DNA of 64,000 nucleotides from Bolinopsis microptera (taxonomy: Eukaryota; Ctenophora; Tentaculata; Lobata; Bolinopsidae). Each line of letters starts with the position of its first letter. Position 1 is the stretch's first letter. The notes under the pieces were generated by a model. The model had not been told where the DNA came from and did not search any database. It saw only the letters and a program-made list of their open reading frames with translations. Where the stretch lies: positions 2,149,096 through 2,213,095 of the forward strand of contig NC_087080.1 of the NCBI RefSeq assembly GCF_026151205.1, read 5' to 3'. Shown here one piece after another: positions 46,701-60,255 of this stretch. The translations under genes and the position numbers were made by a program.

Positions 46701-46935
46701 CAGTGGCGTATAAAAAGCGCCCCCCTGTTGGCGCCCTCTCCCCTTTGGGTGCCCCTCCCTAAAATTGAACAAATTAGGTGATTTTAGAGGATGCGCCGGT
46801 AAAATCTCTAAAAAAGTGTTTATCTAGAGCAAAACGCGCAGTTTTGCTAGTACTTAAGTTAAGTTTTCGAAATTGTCCCACATTCATCATCGTCAATGCA
46901 CAGCGGGGTCAGCGGGGCCCTTCGTTACGCAACTG
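46701..46935. mobile_element. hAT MITE, copy 1
   Basis: Starts CAGTGGCGTA and ends CGTTACGCAACTG. It is flanked by GATGTATG and GATGTATT (7 of 8 match). The interior matches copy 2, including CTAAAATTGAACAAATTAGG. Confidence 0.75.
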
Positions 46936-47133
46936 GATGTATTCCTATATTACTTTATCCATTTACCATGGCTGACCTGATGTCATTTTTATGAGAGTCT
47001 CATGTATTATAAGGACAATCTATTAAATTGAACCCATTTATCATCAGAGTTGACAGAGCAGTGGATTCCTCCTGTAGTACTGAACGCCAGTGGTGTGAAG
47101 TTGGTCTTTTCCACATTAAGCACTCAGGGGTAA

Positions 47134-47421
47134 CAGTGGCGTAACGTTGCCTGTTGGCGCCCCCTGCCGAAAAAAGCGCCCCCCTGTTGGCGCCCCCTCC
47201 CCTTTTGGTGCCCCTCCCTAAAATTGAACAAATTAGGTGATTTTAAAGAATACTCCGGTAAAATCTCTAAAAAAGTGTGTATCTAGAGCAAAACGCGCAG
47301 TTTTGCTAGTACTTTAGTTAAGTTTTCGAAATTGTCCCACATTCAAACGACGATTTGGCGCCCCCCTAAGACGGCGCCCCCCTGCACAGCGGGGTCAGCA
47401 GGACCTTTCGTTACGCCACTG
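47134..47421. mobile_element. hAT MITE, copy 2
   Basis: Ends CAGTGGCGTAACG and CGTTACGCCACTG, flanked by AGGGGTAA and AGGGGTAC (7 of 8). GGCGCCCCC motifs are repeated near both ends. No coding sequence. Confidence 0.85.
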
Positions 47422-47429
47422 AGGGGTAC

Positions 47430-49195
47430 CAGTTAAAAGTTCAAGAAACTTCCTACAGATACATACTGTACATACTGTAAACATAGTACTATGAACTATT
47501 ATTAACTATTAACTCTGTCATTATACTCACGTTTTTTCTTTTCTCGTGAGATTGGTACATCTGTGAGATGCTTTTGTCAATGTTGGACTGTGCTTGAAGG
47601 TGAAGTACCCTTACATCTGTGAATGTCCTGTCCAGCGGTGAACAGAACAATCTCACACTGATGTTCAGTCTTGCGCCATCCTATCTATTTGTTTCAATAG
47701 AAAATTTGAATTTGTGGGGAACGAAAGAGGCTAGGCCAAGGCTCTGTTTCAACATTTTTGCGAACAGTGGTTAAGAGTTCTGCGATTATATCTCTGAGTG
47801 AATTGTGTGTTACTGATACGTAGCCTTAATCATTAATAACACTGTTTCCTAACCAATATCTGGGATGAGTATTTTATTGTGTTTCTCTTGCTGGACTATC
47901 TTTGATTAAGTGTTAAGCATTAAAACATTGTTTTAATATTATGGAAATAGCATTTTCATTTAACCTGAGCTATTTAGTTCTCAGAAAAGCAGGTATGGAC
48001 TGGTTTTTTAATCATATTTATATTTCAGTAACTGTTTTATGTTTTAGTAACTTCTACTGTTTATTTTTCAGTAACAATTAAGTTCACATAGCCATGTGTA
48101 TGCGCGTACTGCGGTCGCGCGCTAGTGCGAGCGAGAGAGCTCTGGTTAGAGCAAACAATTGAGTATAATTGTAATATCAAATATCCTACTTGTCATATCA
48201 TACCCGAGTGCGCGATAAAATGAAACGACCGTGGGGGTCACGACGTGATACAATATCCCATGCTATTTTTTTCCAGTAACAATTGAATATAATTGTTCCA
48301 CAAATTCAGCATGCTAAATTAATTCGTTAAATTTTGTTTTCCTTTAGAAATATTTAAATTGTGCCGCGGGTAAGTTGCAGCCAGCAGTAATGAGTAACAT
48401 AATTAAAAATAAATTTCCTTTCATATTTCCGATCAAAATATTTTCGGTTATATTTATTGTCGTGTTGATATTATTTACCTAATCAAATTTATTTTTGTAT
48501 TGTTTTTTAAAGATGATGTTAAGTTTTTAATATGACGTAAAATTATATTTTACATATTATGTGTTATAGCTCGATTGGTATGGCTTATGTTGTATACATA
48601 TATTGTATTGTAATACGGTGTATGACCCGCCGCGCACGAGTGCGCGGCTTCCCCTGTAGCACTTGCCATAGAAGAAAGGCTGCATTATGAAAGCCAAGCT
48701 TCGCATACGAATATATGTAATTCAATTATGCATAATGGCAGGCAAAATGCAGCGATTTCATTGGACGAGAGCAACTGTTGGCGACGTTTGACTACAAATG
48801 GCAGCGTTTGATCGAAAACCTGGTTTCAGCTCCCCCTGTGTACTGCAAGCGAGAGGGCTCTGGTTAGAGCAAGATGTTTACTTATATCTATAACACCAGC
48901 CACCTAACCATGTGCTAGGCTTACCGCTGGGAGGTGGGTGCGCACCACTGCAAGCGCAAGGACTTTGGATAAAGTGATATATTTATTATGATATTATTAT
49001 TCATTGCAATGGCAATAAAATGTTGTCTTCGTTAAATTTTATTTTCTTTAAATAGTGGACCATTTTAGCATTTAGTAAAATATAACTTGCGATTGTAGCC
49101 CTAAGCGTTACTGGGCCGCGCCGCGCATCCAATTATGCTGATAGCAACCACAGCTTCTCTAACCTTCGTTAGATCGGCAAAATGCGCTACTGGGC
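47430..49195. other. Intergenic region with GC-rich pockets
   Basis: No gene recognised. Diverged copies of GCTCTGGTTAGAGCAA occur near 48140 and 48857, with CpG-rich patches near 48100-48130, 48620-48660 and 49110-49204. A SINE-like repeat is possible but I could not define its ends. Confidence 0.4.
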
Positions 49196-49204
49196 CTCGC
49201 GGCC
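49196..49204. repeat. Left 9-bp target-site duplication of the 10-kb element
   Basis: CTCGCGGCC immediately before the terminal TAGTGTGGTTGG. The identical nine bases follow the right terminus at 59346-59354. Confidence 0.88.
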
Positions 49205-50069
49205 TAGTGTGGTTGGTTTTATCCGATTTTTTTAGATTTTTATGGAGGTTGTACCATTGTAAAACTTACATTGTGACAGTATAGATGGCGAAATATTTTT
49301 GAAAATGGTCCTAACACAGCTTTGATCATAACAATAACATTGGGTGAATAGATTGGGTGAACAAACTATGAAGCAGGCAATTATATGTGCTCATCCATCA
49401 TTCTGCATATGTAAGCTCAGTAGTTTAATTGCTGATTCATACTCAATGGTGAATCGATAGAATTCATGTGTCGGAGATCTCGTGAGAACACCTTTTAATA
49501 ATTATAGCCCTCAGGATCGCATTATCCCGATCCGGCCGTAATGTGTATTGAGGTATGCACTAATTGTAGTGGTGAACGGTTGCAGCTCAGGCTATGTTTC
49601 AGTATAACTATATATCAGAGATCGCAGTATATTTACATTCTACTCGGATTGCAGATTGAAATATTTTCCTGTTGGAACCATGACACATGCAGGGGAATAC
49701 CAAAATATTAATTGTAGTTGTACAACTAATAGTAATATGATCAATAATTAATAACGGCAACGCTAATTTGTCCTTATTGGACTTTATTTTTACGGACATA
49801 AGTTAATAGTGGCTGCAAATGCCAAATGCTACAACTACAAGTTAAGCCCTATAAGCGTTCATTTTAATGTCCGTTCATTTTAATTTTAATATCCGTTCGA
49901 ATATTGGCGGACGTTTTAAATTGTAATTAAATAGACCATTGAGCGGTCGCGTTTATTTTAATGTCCGCTCAAAATTATTCCCGTTCACATTATTTCCGGT
50001 TGCAGTACGGGTAAAATAACGTCCGAATAAAGCTATCCGATAAGCTCAGGCAGAGCTTTCGGACTGCGT

Positions 50070-50460
50070 AAAACTAAACAACTTGAAACGTTGAAGAACG
50101 CCGTTAAGACATCTGTTGTTAACTCACCTAAAACACAAACATACGTCATACAGTCCAATGGCGAAGAATTCACAGCCAACTGAGCAAGTCATAAGCTCGG
50201 AAACGCTCAAAAGCGTAGTAAAACGTGTTGTCGAGGAAGAGGACCGCAGTCTAGTCGCAACGTCATTGTATTTGGTCTGTTACAAGGGAGCGAGATATAT
50301 AGAGAACTTATTGACACAGTTAGCGTGATTTTCCAAAACATTGGACAGAAACCGAAGATTGTTGAAGCGTGCAAAATTGCCAGAAAATCTAAGGACAATT
50401 TAGTTACAGCATCATTAATAAATGAGCAATTACGTTATTCGTTTAAGTTATTGCAAAATA
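50070..50460 (+). pseudogene. Captured ORF1-like fragment, unit A
   Basis: Translation in shifting frames contains TYVIQSNGEEFTA, SSETLKSVVKRVVEEEDR and IFQNIGQKPKIVEAC. These resemble residues of the protein at 11062-11958 (LKNVIKDVVAEGDRSRN and GEKPKIEASRIG). Frameshifts and stops break it. The upstream part (LKNAVKT) resembles its coiled coil. Confidence 0.65.
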
Positions 50461-50999
50461 TTTGATTCCAATAAATAAAATCCGCCTTGTGCCGCGTGCG
50501 CTAATTTACTAATTCTGTACTCGCCTGCGTACACTGTACTGTACAGTGTACAGCAGGAGCAGGCCTGCAGGCATCATGCTACATGCGATTTTACAAATAA
50601 TGTTCGACTTCAATTTAGACTTTCAGTTGTTGTAGTTGTACTGTATACTAATTGTGTCGGTTTATATATTTACCAGGCGGCGCTCAAATTGCATGATCAA
50701 TAACGCTAATTTGTCCTTATTGGACTTTATTTTTACGGACATAAGTTAATAGTTGCAAATGCCAGATGCTACAAGTTAAGCACTAGCGTTCATTTTAATG
50801 TCCGTTTATTTTAATATCCGTTCGAATTTTGGCGGACGTTTTAAATTGTTAGTAAATAGAGCATTGAGCGGTTACGTTTATTTTAATGTCCTCTCAAAAT
50901 TATGGCTACGCCCGTTCACATTATTTCCGGTTGCGGTACGGGTAAAATAACGTCCGAATAAAGCTATCCGATAAACTCAGGCAGAGCTTTCGGACTGTA

Positions 51000-51360
51000 A
51001 AACTGGACAACTTGAAATGTTGAAGAACGCCGTTAAGACATCTGTTATTGACTCACCTAAAACACAAACATACAGTTCAATGGCGAAGAATTCACAGCCA
51101 AAGCTGAGCAAGTCATAAGCTTGGAAACGCTCAAAAGCGTAGTAAAACGTGTTGTTGAGGAAGAGGACCGCAGTCGCAACGTCATTGTATTTGGTCCGTC
51201 ACAAGGGAGCGAGATATATAGAGAACTTATTGACACAGTTAGCGAGATTTTTCAAAACATTGGACAGAAACCGAAGATTGTTGAAGCGTGCAGAATTGCC
51301 ACGAAATCTAAGGACAATTCAGTTACAGCATCATTAATAAGTGAGCTTACGTTATTCGTT
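51000..51360 (+). pseudogene. Captured ORF1-like fragment, unit B
   Basis: The longest open piece reads LKSVVKRVVEEEDRSRNVIV, then FGPSQGSEIYREL, NIGQKPKIVEACRIATKSKD. It is related to the C-terminal half of the 11062-11958 product. It ends at the (TCTG)n tract. An identical copy lies in inverse in the right arm (57856-58160). Confidence 0.7.
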
Positions 51361-51363
51361 TAA

Positions 51364-51637
<274 letters not shown>

Positions 51638-52420
51638 AATTTCCGAGCGGCTTAATTAAGAAAACGGTAAGAGTTACGGCAGTCTCTATATTTACTAGGC
51701 GTTTTTAATGCTAAATGTGTTTCACTTTCAGTGTTTCATAGGTAATGAAACATATTAACATAATATTAATATTATGAATTGGGTCATGCCATGTGAATTT
51801 TATATGCTAATCTGCATTCATCACGCTTTTTATACTAATAAATTATTCTTATGTAATGAGTAAGCACGAGAATTTACCTATGATACTAATACTAATAATA
51901 ATAATAATTAGAACCCATAGATTTATTTTTTCTGGCATTACCATTTAGTGACAAAATTCGTGCTACCCAGGGTTTGCAGGCCACCTGGCCACCCATGATG
52001 GGGTGTCATAATCATGTATTTGTAACTTGCGGTGGATCGAACAAGTAGCTTCAAAACTATTTGGACTGTAATACTAATATGTAATAGCCCCTAAGCTTAT
52101 TAAACAACATAACTCATGATGCTAATTTGCTCAAAAGACACTTTTAACACATTTCTCAAGGTAACTTCATGATAGCTATTAGAGCCTCAGACGTGTTACC
52201 GAAGCTCTAATGTTCTACAAAAAAATGTATAATCATGTTTTTGGCTAATACTATGACAAAATTAAAAACTACTCTTTTCGTAATTCATTTATTTGCAAAA
52301 CTTTGATTATCAGAACAGTATTTCAATAATGATAGTAATACTATTTTCCAAAAGTGCTTATCTATCAAAAGTTTATTAACATCTACTTTCAGTTTATAGA
52401 TTACACTAATCTTAAGTCTA

Positions 52421-55400
52421 TTAATCGAAATCCTTAAATAATTCCCTGTTAAAGGGCGTATCTTTAACTTTCTTCGACTTTGGAGTCGAGTCTGTATCAG
52501 TTCTGTACCGCTTGTGCGTTACTCTACCCGAAAACTCTTTCCGTGCAGCTCCTATCTGGAGGACACTCATCAATTGAGTGTCTTCAGTCCGTCGTCGTTG
52601 AACAGCGTGGGACACAAGTGCGACAGTGTGCTCCACAGATTGACTATGGCAAGGAATCCTACAAACCAGAGGGGCTTCCCGTATCTTTTCCAGTTCAGCA
52701 CTTGACATTACGGAGAGGAGGGGAGGGCACGTTACTCGCTCCCACTCATTGTCGTACGTCTGGAAGAATATCTTCATTGGAACCGGACCGTTCTCTTTCT
52801 GAATGAAGGGCAAATTAGTTATTTGATCGGTAAATCGTAATAATAATATAACTGAAACAGGGACAGAGTTCGTGGTATATTTGACAGACTAGGTAGACTC
52901 AGCAAATTAGTTAACAAATTCTGCATTCTGCTAGTTCAGTAGAATGAACGCACAGTCTTACTTTTCGTTTGTCAGATTTTGATGCAAAAGCATAATATCG
53001 GCAGACTTACTAAGTCTGCCGATCACTTAACATGGTCACTTAACATGGTAAAGTATCGTCAAATGGTTTGGAAATCAAACCATTGCATAATTACAATATC
53101 ACTATAGTTATACATGCTCTATAAACTCACCTCAACTTTCATTCTGACCATCTCAAAATATGTCGTACATTTGAAGACTATCTTCGGGCACTTGAAATGT
53201 CGGATTCGTCTAGGTCGTCGAACGCCAGACTCTCTTTCAACGTGCTTGTCCCACTCCTCTGAACGACGAATATTCTTTACGATCCCTATTCCTTTCTCTC
53301 GATGGTCTCTGTTGTGATCGCCTGGATAATAAATATGTATATAAAGTTTTTTACAATAGATGTAAAATATTGTTGGTTGGATATTGTGTTAAAGTCAAGT
53401 GATTCTAAGAGCACCTGCACATTTATAATTTATAACCGCAAGAATTCGGACGTAAGCACAGAATACCACTACCAGCTGAATATTCACTGCTCTGATAGTA
53501 ATAGTATCATATTGTTATTTTAAGTGTGCCTAGCTATATTACCCACTTTCCGTATTCATTTTTTGTTGTTGTTATTCTTACCTAGCATGGCGAGTATCAC
53601 ACTCTCGGGATGAGCCATATAGCCGTTCTGTTGTATTGACTCGAATATGACCTTACGCTCTGCTGGTTCGCAGTGTTCTCTTGTGAACCGTATTTGGTCA
53701 AATAGGTGGGCTGGGGCGTCTATTAAGCTGCTCTTCATCTTGATGTTGGCAAACACCTATTGAGATTTAGTCCGATTTAATAGAAATTCTGAGTAACTTT
53801 GGTACTTAAGGGAAACATAGGCTGAACATTCTCTGATTTTCATCAATATTGTAAGAGCATTTAAATTTGAATAAACATTAGCAATCAATTCACAAGTGCC
53901 AGCACTGTAATCTGATTTTTACCTTGTAATAGACATTTACAATAAAGTTGACCATCCTCTCTAAACACTCCGAAATATGGGAGTTGTAGGTAAGATCCCC
54001 CGAAATGTAAAATCGGAGGATTCTGGCCCCAAACGTAATCCACCGAGCAGTGGAGCAGTTTCCTATCGCGTTATACACGAATTCGTCGTGTAAACCAGTC
54101 TCGACAGTGATGCAGTACTTATACATAAGTTTTGCATCATTTGACATCTTACTCAGCGTCTGAAAAAAAACAGATTGTTATTAATTTTAACGTTGCTAGG
54201 TAAGAGCTCTATGATTTTGTCGAACATTATCGCAATGATTGATAAACATGGAACTGCAAAACGGTTCAGTAAGTTATCTTCCCAGCAAATTATAAACGTA
54301 GTTACTATCTAACAATAAGATTATCCATTATTAACCATATCAATTTTAAATTATATATCACCTCTTGGGGCAGTCGAGGAAAACCTTTGCCAATCTTTTT
54401 AAATACTCTAACTGGTTTCAGCCAAAGTTCGTTGGACATAATGAAGGGCCCCATAGGTCCGTCAAAGTCACCAGGTGCTGTAATGATATATAATAATGAT
54501 ATACACGTTATTTTGAGTGTAAGTGTAAGAATTAACGATGATAATATTAATTGTAAAGTGAAATTTATTGGCGTAGTTATCGAGGAAATCCCTGCAATCG
54601 TTATAGTAATAAGGAATGTTTAATACTGTGGAAATTCTGAACTGTTATTTTAAAATACTATAACATATCTTCAAATTTAAAATAAATAACACACCCTTGG
54701 TACTTCCTCCATAGTGAAAGTACAATTTTCTCAAGGGGAGTTCCACTTGGTGTAAGAGGCACAGGGCTCTTTGGAGTGTTCGATGTAGCAGAACCTCAAA
54801 CTCTCGAAAAGCACCTCCCTGAAAATTGTTTATTTTAATATGTTTTAACGAACGAAATGGTTGTCTAATAGTATCCAATGCTCAGCTAAAAGATGAAAAG
54901 TTCCTTATCTGAAATGAAAAATAAGTTATTTACTTACCAGATAGCCAGAATTAACACTAGTGTTGTCTCCACCTATACACAATGTTTTGTCCGTGCTTAT
55001 CCCTCGACTTTCAAAGTAGTTACACAATCCCAGAGCAAGGCCTTTACCTGTGGTATAAAGATTAAGTAATCAACAAAGAATCGGCATAAATGTAACATTG
55101 TAACTGCAGAACCTATTCCGGAAATCTAATGCAACATTAAAATGGAACGAGACATATATAACGTTAGTCGTTAGACCGTTTATTATGTACCAATGATCAA
55201 AATAACATCGCAATGTATAAAAATATATTCATCTAAGTATAATCTTTATCTAGTGCTTACCAGTCGATTGCTCAGGAACAAACATCCCCAAAGGGATCGC
55301 ACCAGGCTGTTCTACCACAGAGTAGTGGCTCCGTTTCCCCACACTATGTCGTATGTGACCTTTTTCATCTTTTTGGCTCATCCTTATATTCTTATCCTCC

Positions 55401-56892
55401 TTTCCGTCAAAGAATATTGCTGCAAAATAGCTGTTTTTAATCTAAAGCGTACTAATTCTAATGGTAAAGTTAATGTCGCTGTTATTTTTAAAATTGGTAA
55501 TATAAACATGTTCAAAAGTTAAAAAATAACCTGGTGAAAACATTATATTATGTACAAACCTAACGGAGAACGAGTAGACAGAGCTTCAAGCCTCTTTTTC
55601 CCATCTCTTCCACGGATGCTTTCGAGTTTTGACCGGGGAACAACATATGGCTGCTGCAGGAGACCACCCTTGTAAAGTTCTTTGCAAAACAATGTTAACG
55701 TGCGTGCATTCGACTCCGTGCCGGCAGAATTTCTTTCCAACTCAGCTGCCATACCATCCAGATTGCAGTTCAGATAAGTGGACACCGTGACTCTCGGAGT
55801 GCTAGCAGAAGAACTGGAAGAGGCTGGTTGATAATCACGATCCTTTTCATCTCTCGGGTCAATGTTAGTGTGTTGGCTTGCCGAGTCCTCGCTTATATAA
55901 GCCTGTCGTTGATATCATAAGTATATTTTGTATTATTATCCGTGATCGGTGATTCAATTAATGGCCGGGCATTTATCTACTATTTAGTGAAAATAAAAGT
56001 TGTGTTATGTGATCTCAAATTGTTCATTGCAAACAATCAATTACAGTGTCGGCTCAGAGATTAAAATTAATAATTTGACAGTCAATGGTATTAATATTAT
56101 TTTAGTTTATAAACTTTTAAAATAAATAAGCTATGTTAAACAAATAATTCTGTATTCGTATTGAAACGTGCTTACTTGCAATGATGCTGATGTAGTAACG
56201 TCACTGAGAACAGGAGTGATGAGATTAACTTGCACAGGGGCTTCAACTTCAAGTTTCTTTTTGGGTAGGACATCAAAAGGTTCATTTAGACTGTCGGTGA
56301 ACTTGTCCATCGTAGACTTTGCCGTATTAACTGAGAGACCTCGAAGTTTTGTATTGATGATTTTGATTTTCCTGTAATAGTTTCAAATTACAAACAGCGT
56401 AACCAATGTGACAAGAAATATAAAGCATAAACACAAAATATTAAGTAGTATATATTATATATAGAACAAATTATGAATATCAGTCACGATTGGCAATTAT
56501 CCACATCGCCCGCATCGGACATGATCGCTAAATGCAAACTGGATAAACAGAAACTGAATAGATATCAACAAATCGGAAAAATCACTCAGATATGAAGTTT
56601 ATGATCGGATAGTATGTATGTATATTGACAACAAATATGAAGCATAAAAATATGCAACTTACCCAGCAATAGTAGGTGAAATTCTACGAACTTCGGACTT
56701 TTCTGTGACATCGTACAAAGAAAGCAGGTCAACAGCAACAGGACGGTAGAAATCAACAATCGAAAGTTTTTTCTTTCTACCAGTGTTGGCTTCTTCGACG
56801 AGAAAGAGTAAATGTGATAAAACATGACGTAGCAGAGTTGGACGGCAAGAGGGATTTAAACGATCTGGTTTAACAAAATCTTCAAGTTTCAT
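52421..56892 (-). CDS. hAT-like transposase, 752 aa, 11 exons
   Basis: Exons on the minus strand: 56892-56663, 56371-56176, 55902-55560, 55419-55261, 55047-54938, 54818-54695, 54477-54362, 54159-53923, 53756-53582, 53321-53131 and 52798-52421. They join to 2259 nt with no stop, frameshift or phase conflict. Landmarks: IFFDGKEDK (D261), CIGGDNTSVNSG (D337-N338, like the hAT DN motif), CLLHQVELPL (C366-x2-H369, like hAT CxxH), a GPMGPF block, ARWITFG (R465-W466, like hAT RW), NGYMAHPE (E556) and IPCHSQSVE (E683, placed like the hAT C-terminal SxxxER region). Donors are mostly GTAAG. From memory it resembles a large uncharacterised protein family of cnidarians and insects. The ATG has a good context (CCCACCATGA). 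Acting in the nucleus on the element's own arms is inferred. Confidence 0.82.
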
Positions 56893-56945
56893 GGTGGGCT
56901 CAAAAGTTTATAAAACTGGTGTTATTGATGCAGATGGCGTTGTTT

Positions 56946-56953
56946 TATTTATA
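56946..56953 (-). promoter_or_regulatory. TATA box of the transposase gene
   Basis: TATAAATA on the minus strand, about 55 bp before the start codon at 56892. It lies just inside the inner edge of the right arm. Confidence 0.5.
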
Positions 56954-57546
56954 GTTATATGATTATTGAATATTGAGGCTAATTGTGGGAATTGAGAAGC
57001 ATAGATATTGGGCACATCAAACGATTTTTTTGCAGGGCATTTGAACTTCGGTAACAGTAATTTAGAAGTTACCTTGAACAATGTGTTAAAAGTGTCTATT
57101 GAGTAAATTAACATCATGAGTTATGTCGTTTAATAAGCTTAAGGGCTATTAAAGTCCAAATTGTTACGAAGCTAATTGTTCGATCAACCGCAAGTTACAT
57201 GATTATACCACCCCGTCATGGGTGGGTAGCACTAGCACCAATTTGACACTAAATGGTAATTTCAGAAAAAATAAATCCATGAGTTCTAATTATTATTAAT
57301 AGTAGGTAAATTCTCGTGCTTACTCATTACATAAGAATAATTTATTAGTATAAAAAGCGTGATGAATGCAGATTAGCATATAAAATTCACATGGCATGAC
57401 CCAATTCATAATATTAATATTATGTTAATATGTTTCATTACCTATGAAACACTGAAAGTGAAACACATTTAGCATTAAAAACGCCTAGTAAATATAGAGA
57501 CTGCCGTAACTCTTACCGTTTTCTCAATTAAGCCGCTCGGAAATTA

Positions 57547-57855
<309 letters not shown>

Positions 57856-58160
57856 TTAAACGAATAACGTAAGCTCACTTATTAATGATGCTGTAACTGA
57901 ATTGTCCTTAGATTTCGTGGCAATTCTGCACGCTTCAACAATCTTCGGTTTCTGTCCAATGTTTTGAAAAATCTCGCTAACTGTGTCAATAAGTTCTCTA
58001 TATATCTCGCTCCCTTGTGACGGACCAAATACAATGACGTTGCGACTGCGGTCCTCTTCCTCAACAACACGTTTTACTACGCTTTTGAGCGTTTCCAAGC
58101 TTATGACTTGCTCAGCTTTGGCTGTGAATTCTTCGCCATTGAACTGTATGTTTGTGTTTT
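57856..58160 (-). pseudogene. Captured ORF1-like fragment, right-arm copy of unit B
   Basis: The inverse copy of 51000-51360, encoding the same EEEDRSRNVIVFGPSQ segment. Confidence 0.65.
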
Positions 58161-59345
58161 AGGTGAGTCAATAACAGATGTCTTAACGGCGTTCTTCAAC
58201 ATTTCAAGTTGTCCAGTTTTACAGTCCGAAAGCTCTGCCTGAGTTTATCGGATAGCTTTATTCGGACGTTATTTTACCCGTACCGCAACCGGAAATAATG
58301 TGAACGGGCGTAGCCATAATTTTGAGAGGACATTAAAATAAACGTGACCGCTCAATATAGCTTATGACTTGCTCAGTTGGCTGTGAATTCTTCGCCATTG
58401 GACTGTATGACGTATGTTTGTGTTTTAGGTGAGTTAACAACAGATGTCTTAACGGCGTTCTTCAACGTTTCAAGTTGTTTAGTTTTACGCAGTCCGAAAG
58501 CTCTGCCTGAGCTTATCGGATAGCTTTATTCGGACGTTATTTTACCCGTACTGCAACCGGAAATAATGTGAACGGGAATAATTTTGAGCGGACATTAAAA
58601 TAAACGCGACCGCTCAATGGTCTATTTAATTACAATTTAAAACGTCCGCCAATATTCGAACGGATATTAAAATTAAAATGAACGGACATTAAAATGAACG
58701 CTTATAGGGCTTAACTTGTAGTTGTAGCATTTGGCATTTGCAGCAACTATTAACTTATGTCCGTAAAAATAAAGTCCAATAAGGACAAATTAGCGTTGCC
58801 GTTATTAATTATTGATCATATTAGTTGTACAACTACAATTAATATTTTGGTATTCCCCTGCATGTGTCATGGTTCCAACAGGAAAATATTTCAATCTGCA
58901 ATCCGAGTAGAATGTAAATATACTGCGATCTCTGATATATAGTTATACTGAAACATAGCCTGAGCTGCAACCGTTCACCACTACAATTAGTGCATACCTC
59001 AATACACATTACGGCCGGATCGGGATAATGCGATCCTGAGGGCTATAATTATTAAAAGGTGTTCTCACGAGATCTCCGACACATGAATTCTATCGATTCA
59101 CCATTGAGTATGAATCAGCAATTAAACTACTGAGCTTACATATGCAGAATGATGGATGAGCACATATAATTGCCTGCTTCATAGTTTGTTCACCCAATCT
59201 ATTCACCCAATGTTATTGTTATGATCAAAGCTGTGTTAGGACCATTTTCAAAAATATTTCGCCATCTATACTGTCACAATGTAAGTTTTACAATGGTACA
59301 ACCTCCATAAAAATCTAAAAAAATCGGATAAAACCAACCACACTA

Positions 59346-59354
59346 CTCGCGGCC
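59346..59354. repeat. Right 9-bp target-site duplication
   Basis: CTCGCGGCC, identical to 49196-49204. Confidence 0.88.
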
Positions 59355-60255
59355 TCGCCAAGCTGCAGAAATGGACATCATCAATTAAAACTTGTAGCAA
59401 CCCTATACCAGATACCTTGTCTTATAACATAATATCGAAAATTCATCTGTGATCACATATTCCTCTCATGGGTGCAAAATGAATATAGTACTAAGTGCAG
59501 TTGCAGTTAACATCTCCACCCACAGAGAGCACATTCACCAAATTGCGTGCATTGCAGTAATGTGTTTCAAACTTCTCTCAAAGTAAAATAAACAGAAACT
59601 TCCGGTTTTTAACAAAATGTTCGTCTCGTAAAACTAAAGTTAGCTCCCCAGGAGCAAAATTTAGGACAAACTATGTTTTTAATTATCCCGAAAAGTCTTC
59701 GTTTGGGTCTAATAAAAGCTCTCAGCTTTTACTTTGCAGATTTTTGTCCTCTTAGGACAAGGTTTTTCAGAGGTTTTTCAGAATTTAAATATTAATTTAT
59801 AAATTAAAAATATCTCTGTTTTGTGTTTGTTTTGTTTTTAAATGCATCGTAATATTTAAAAGGTATCTCAGCCAAAATATTTTTAAAACATAAAAATTGT
59901 AGCATGGTCAGTTTCAGACAAACTAAGCATAAATTATAGTAAAACAAATTTTAGTAAAACAAATTTAAATTTTGGTATTTATTAATAACAATCAAAACAT
60001 ATCATATCATAAAAATAAAGCCGCACGTTGGTTGACTGCCTCTGGCCTCAGTATGGTGAATAATTTAAGCTTGAAGGTGCCCTGCGCATTTACAGAACAT
60101 TATGCGGCGATCACATGATCACGAGGACCTGTGAGCGCCAAATTTAATTTAAACTTTCTAGAAATCATACATCACTACGAGTTACTCATGCTTTTTTAAT
60201 TTTTATAGGAGTGTAGATTGTCAGGTATTTCATTCATTCATACTTAGTCGGTTTA
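59355..60255. other. Intergenic region
   Basis: AT-rich, no recognised exon. It is the flank into which the 10-kb element inserted. Confidence 0.4.
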
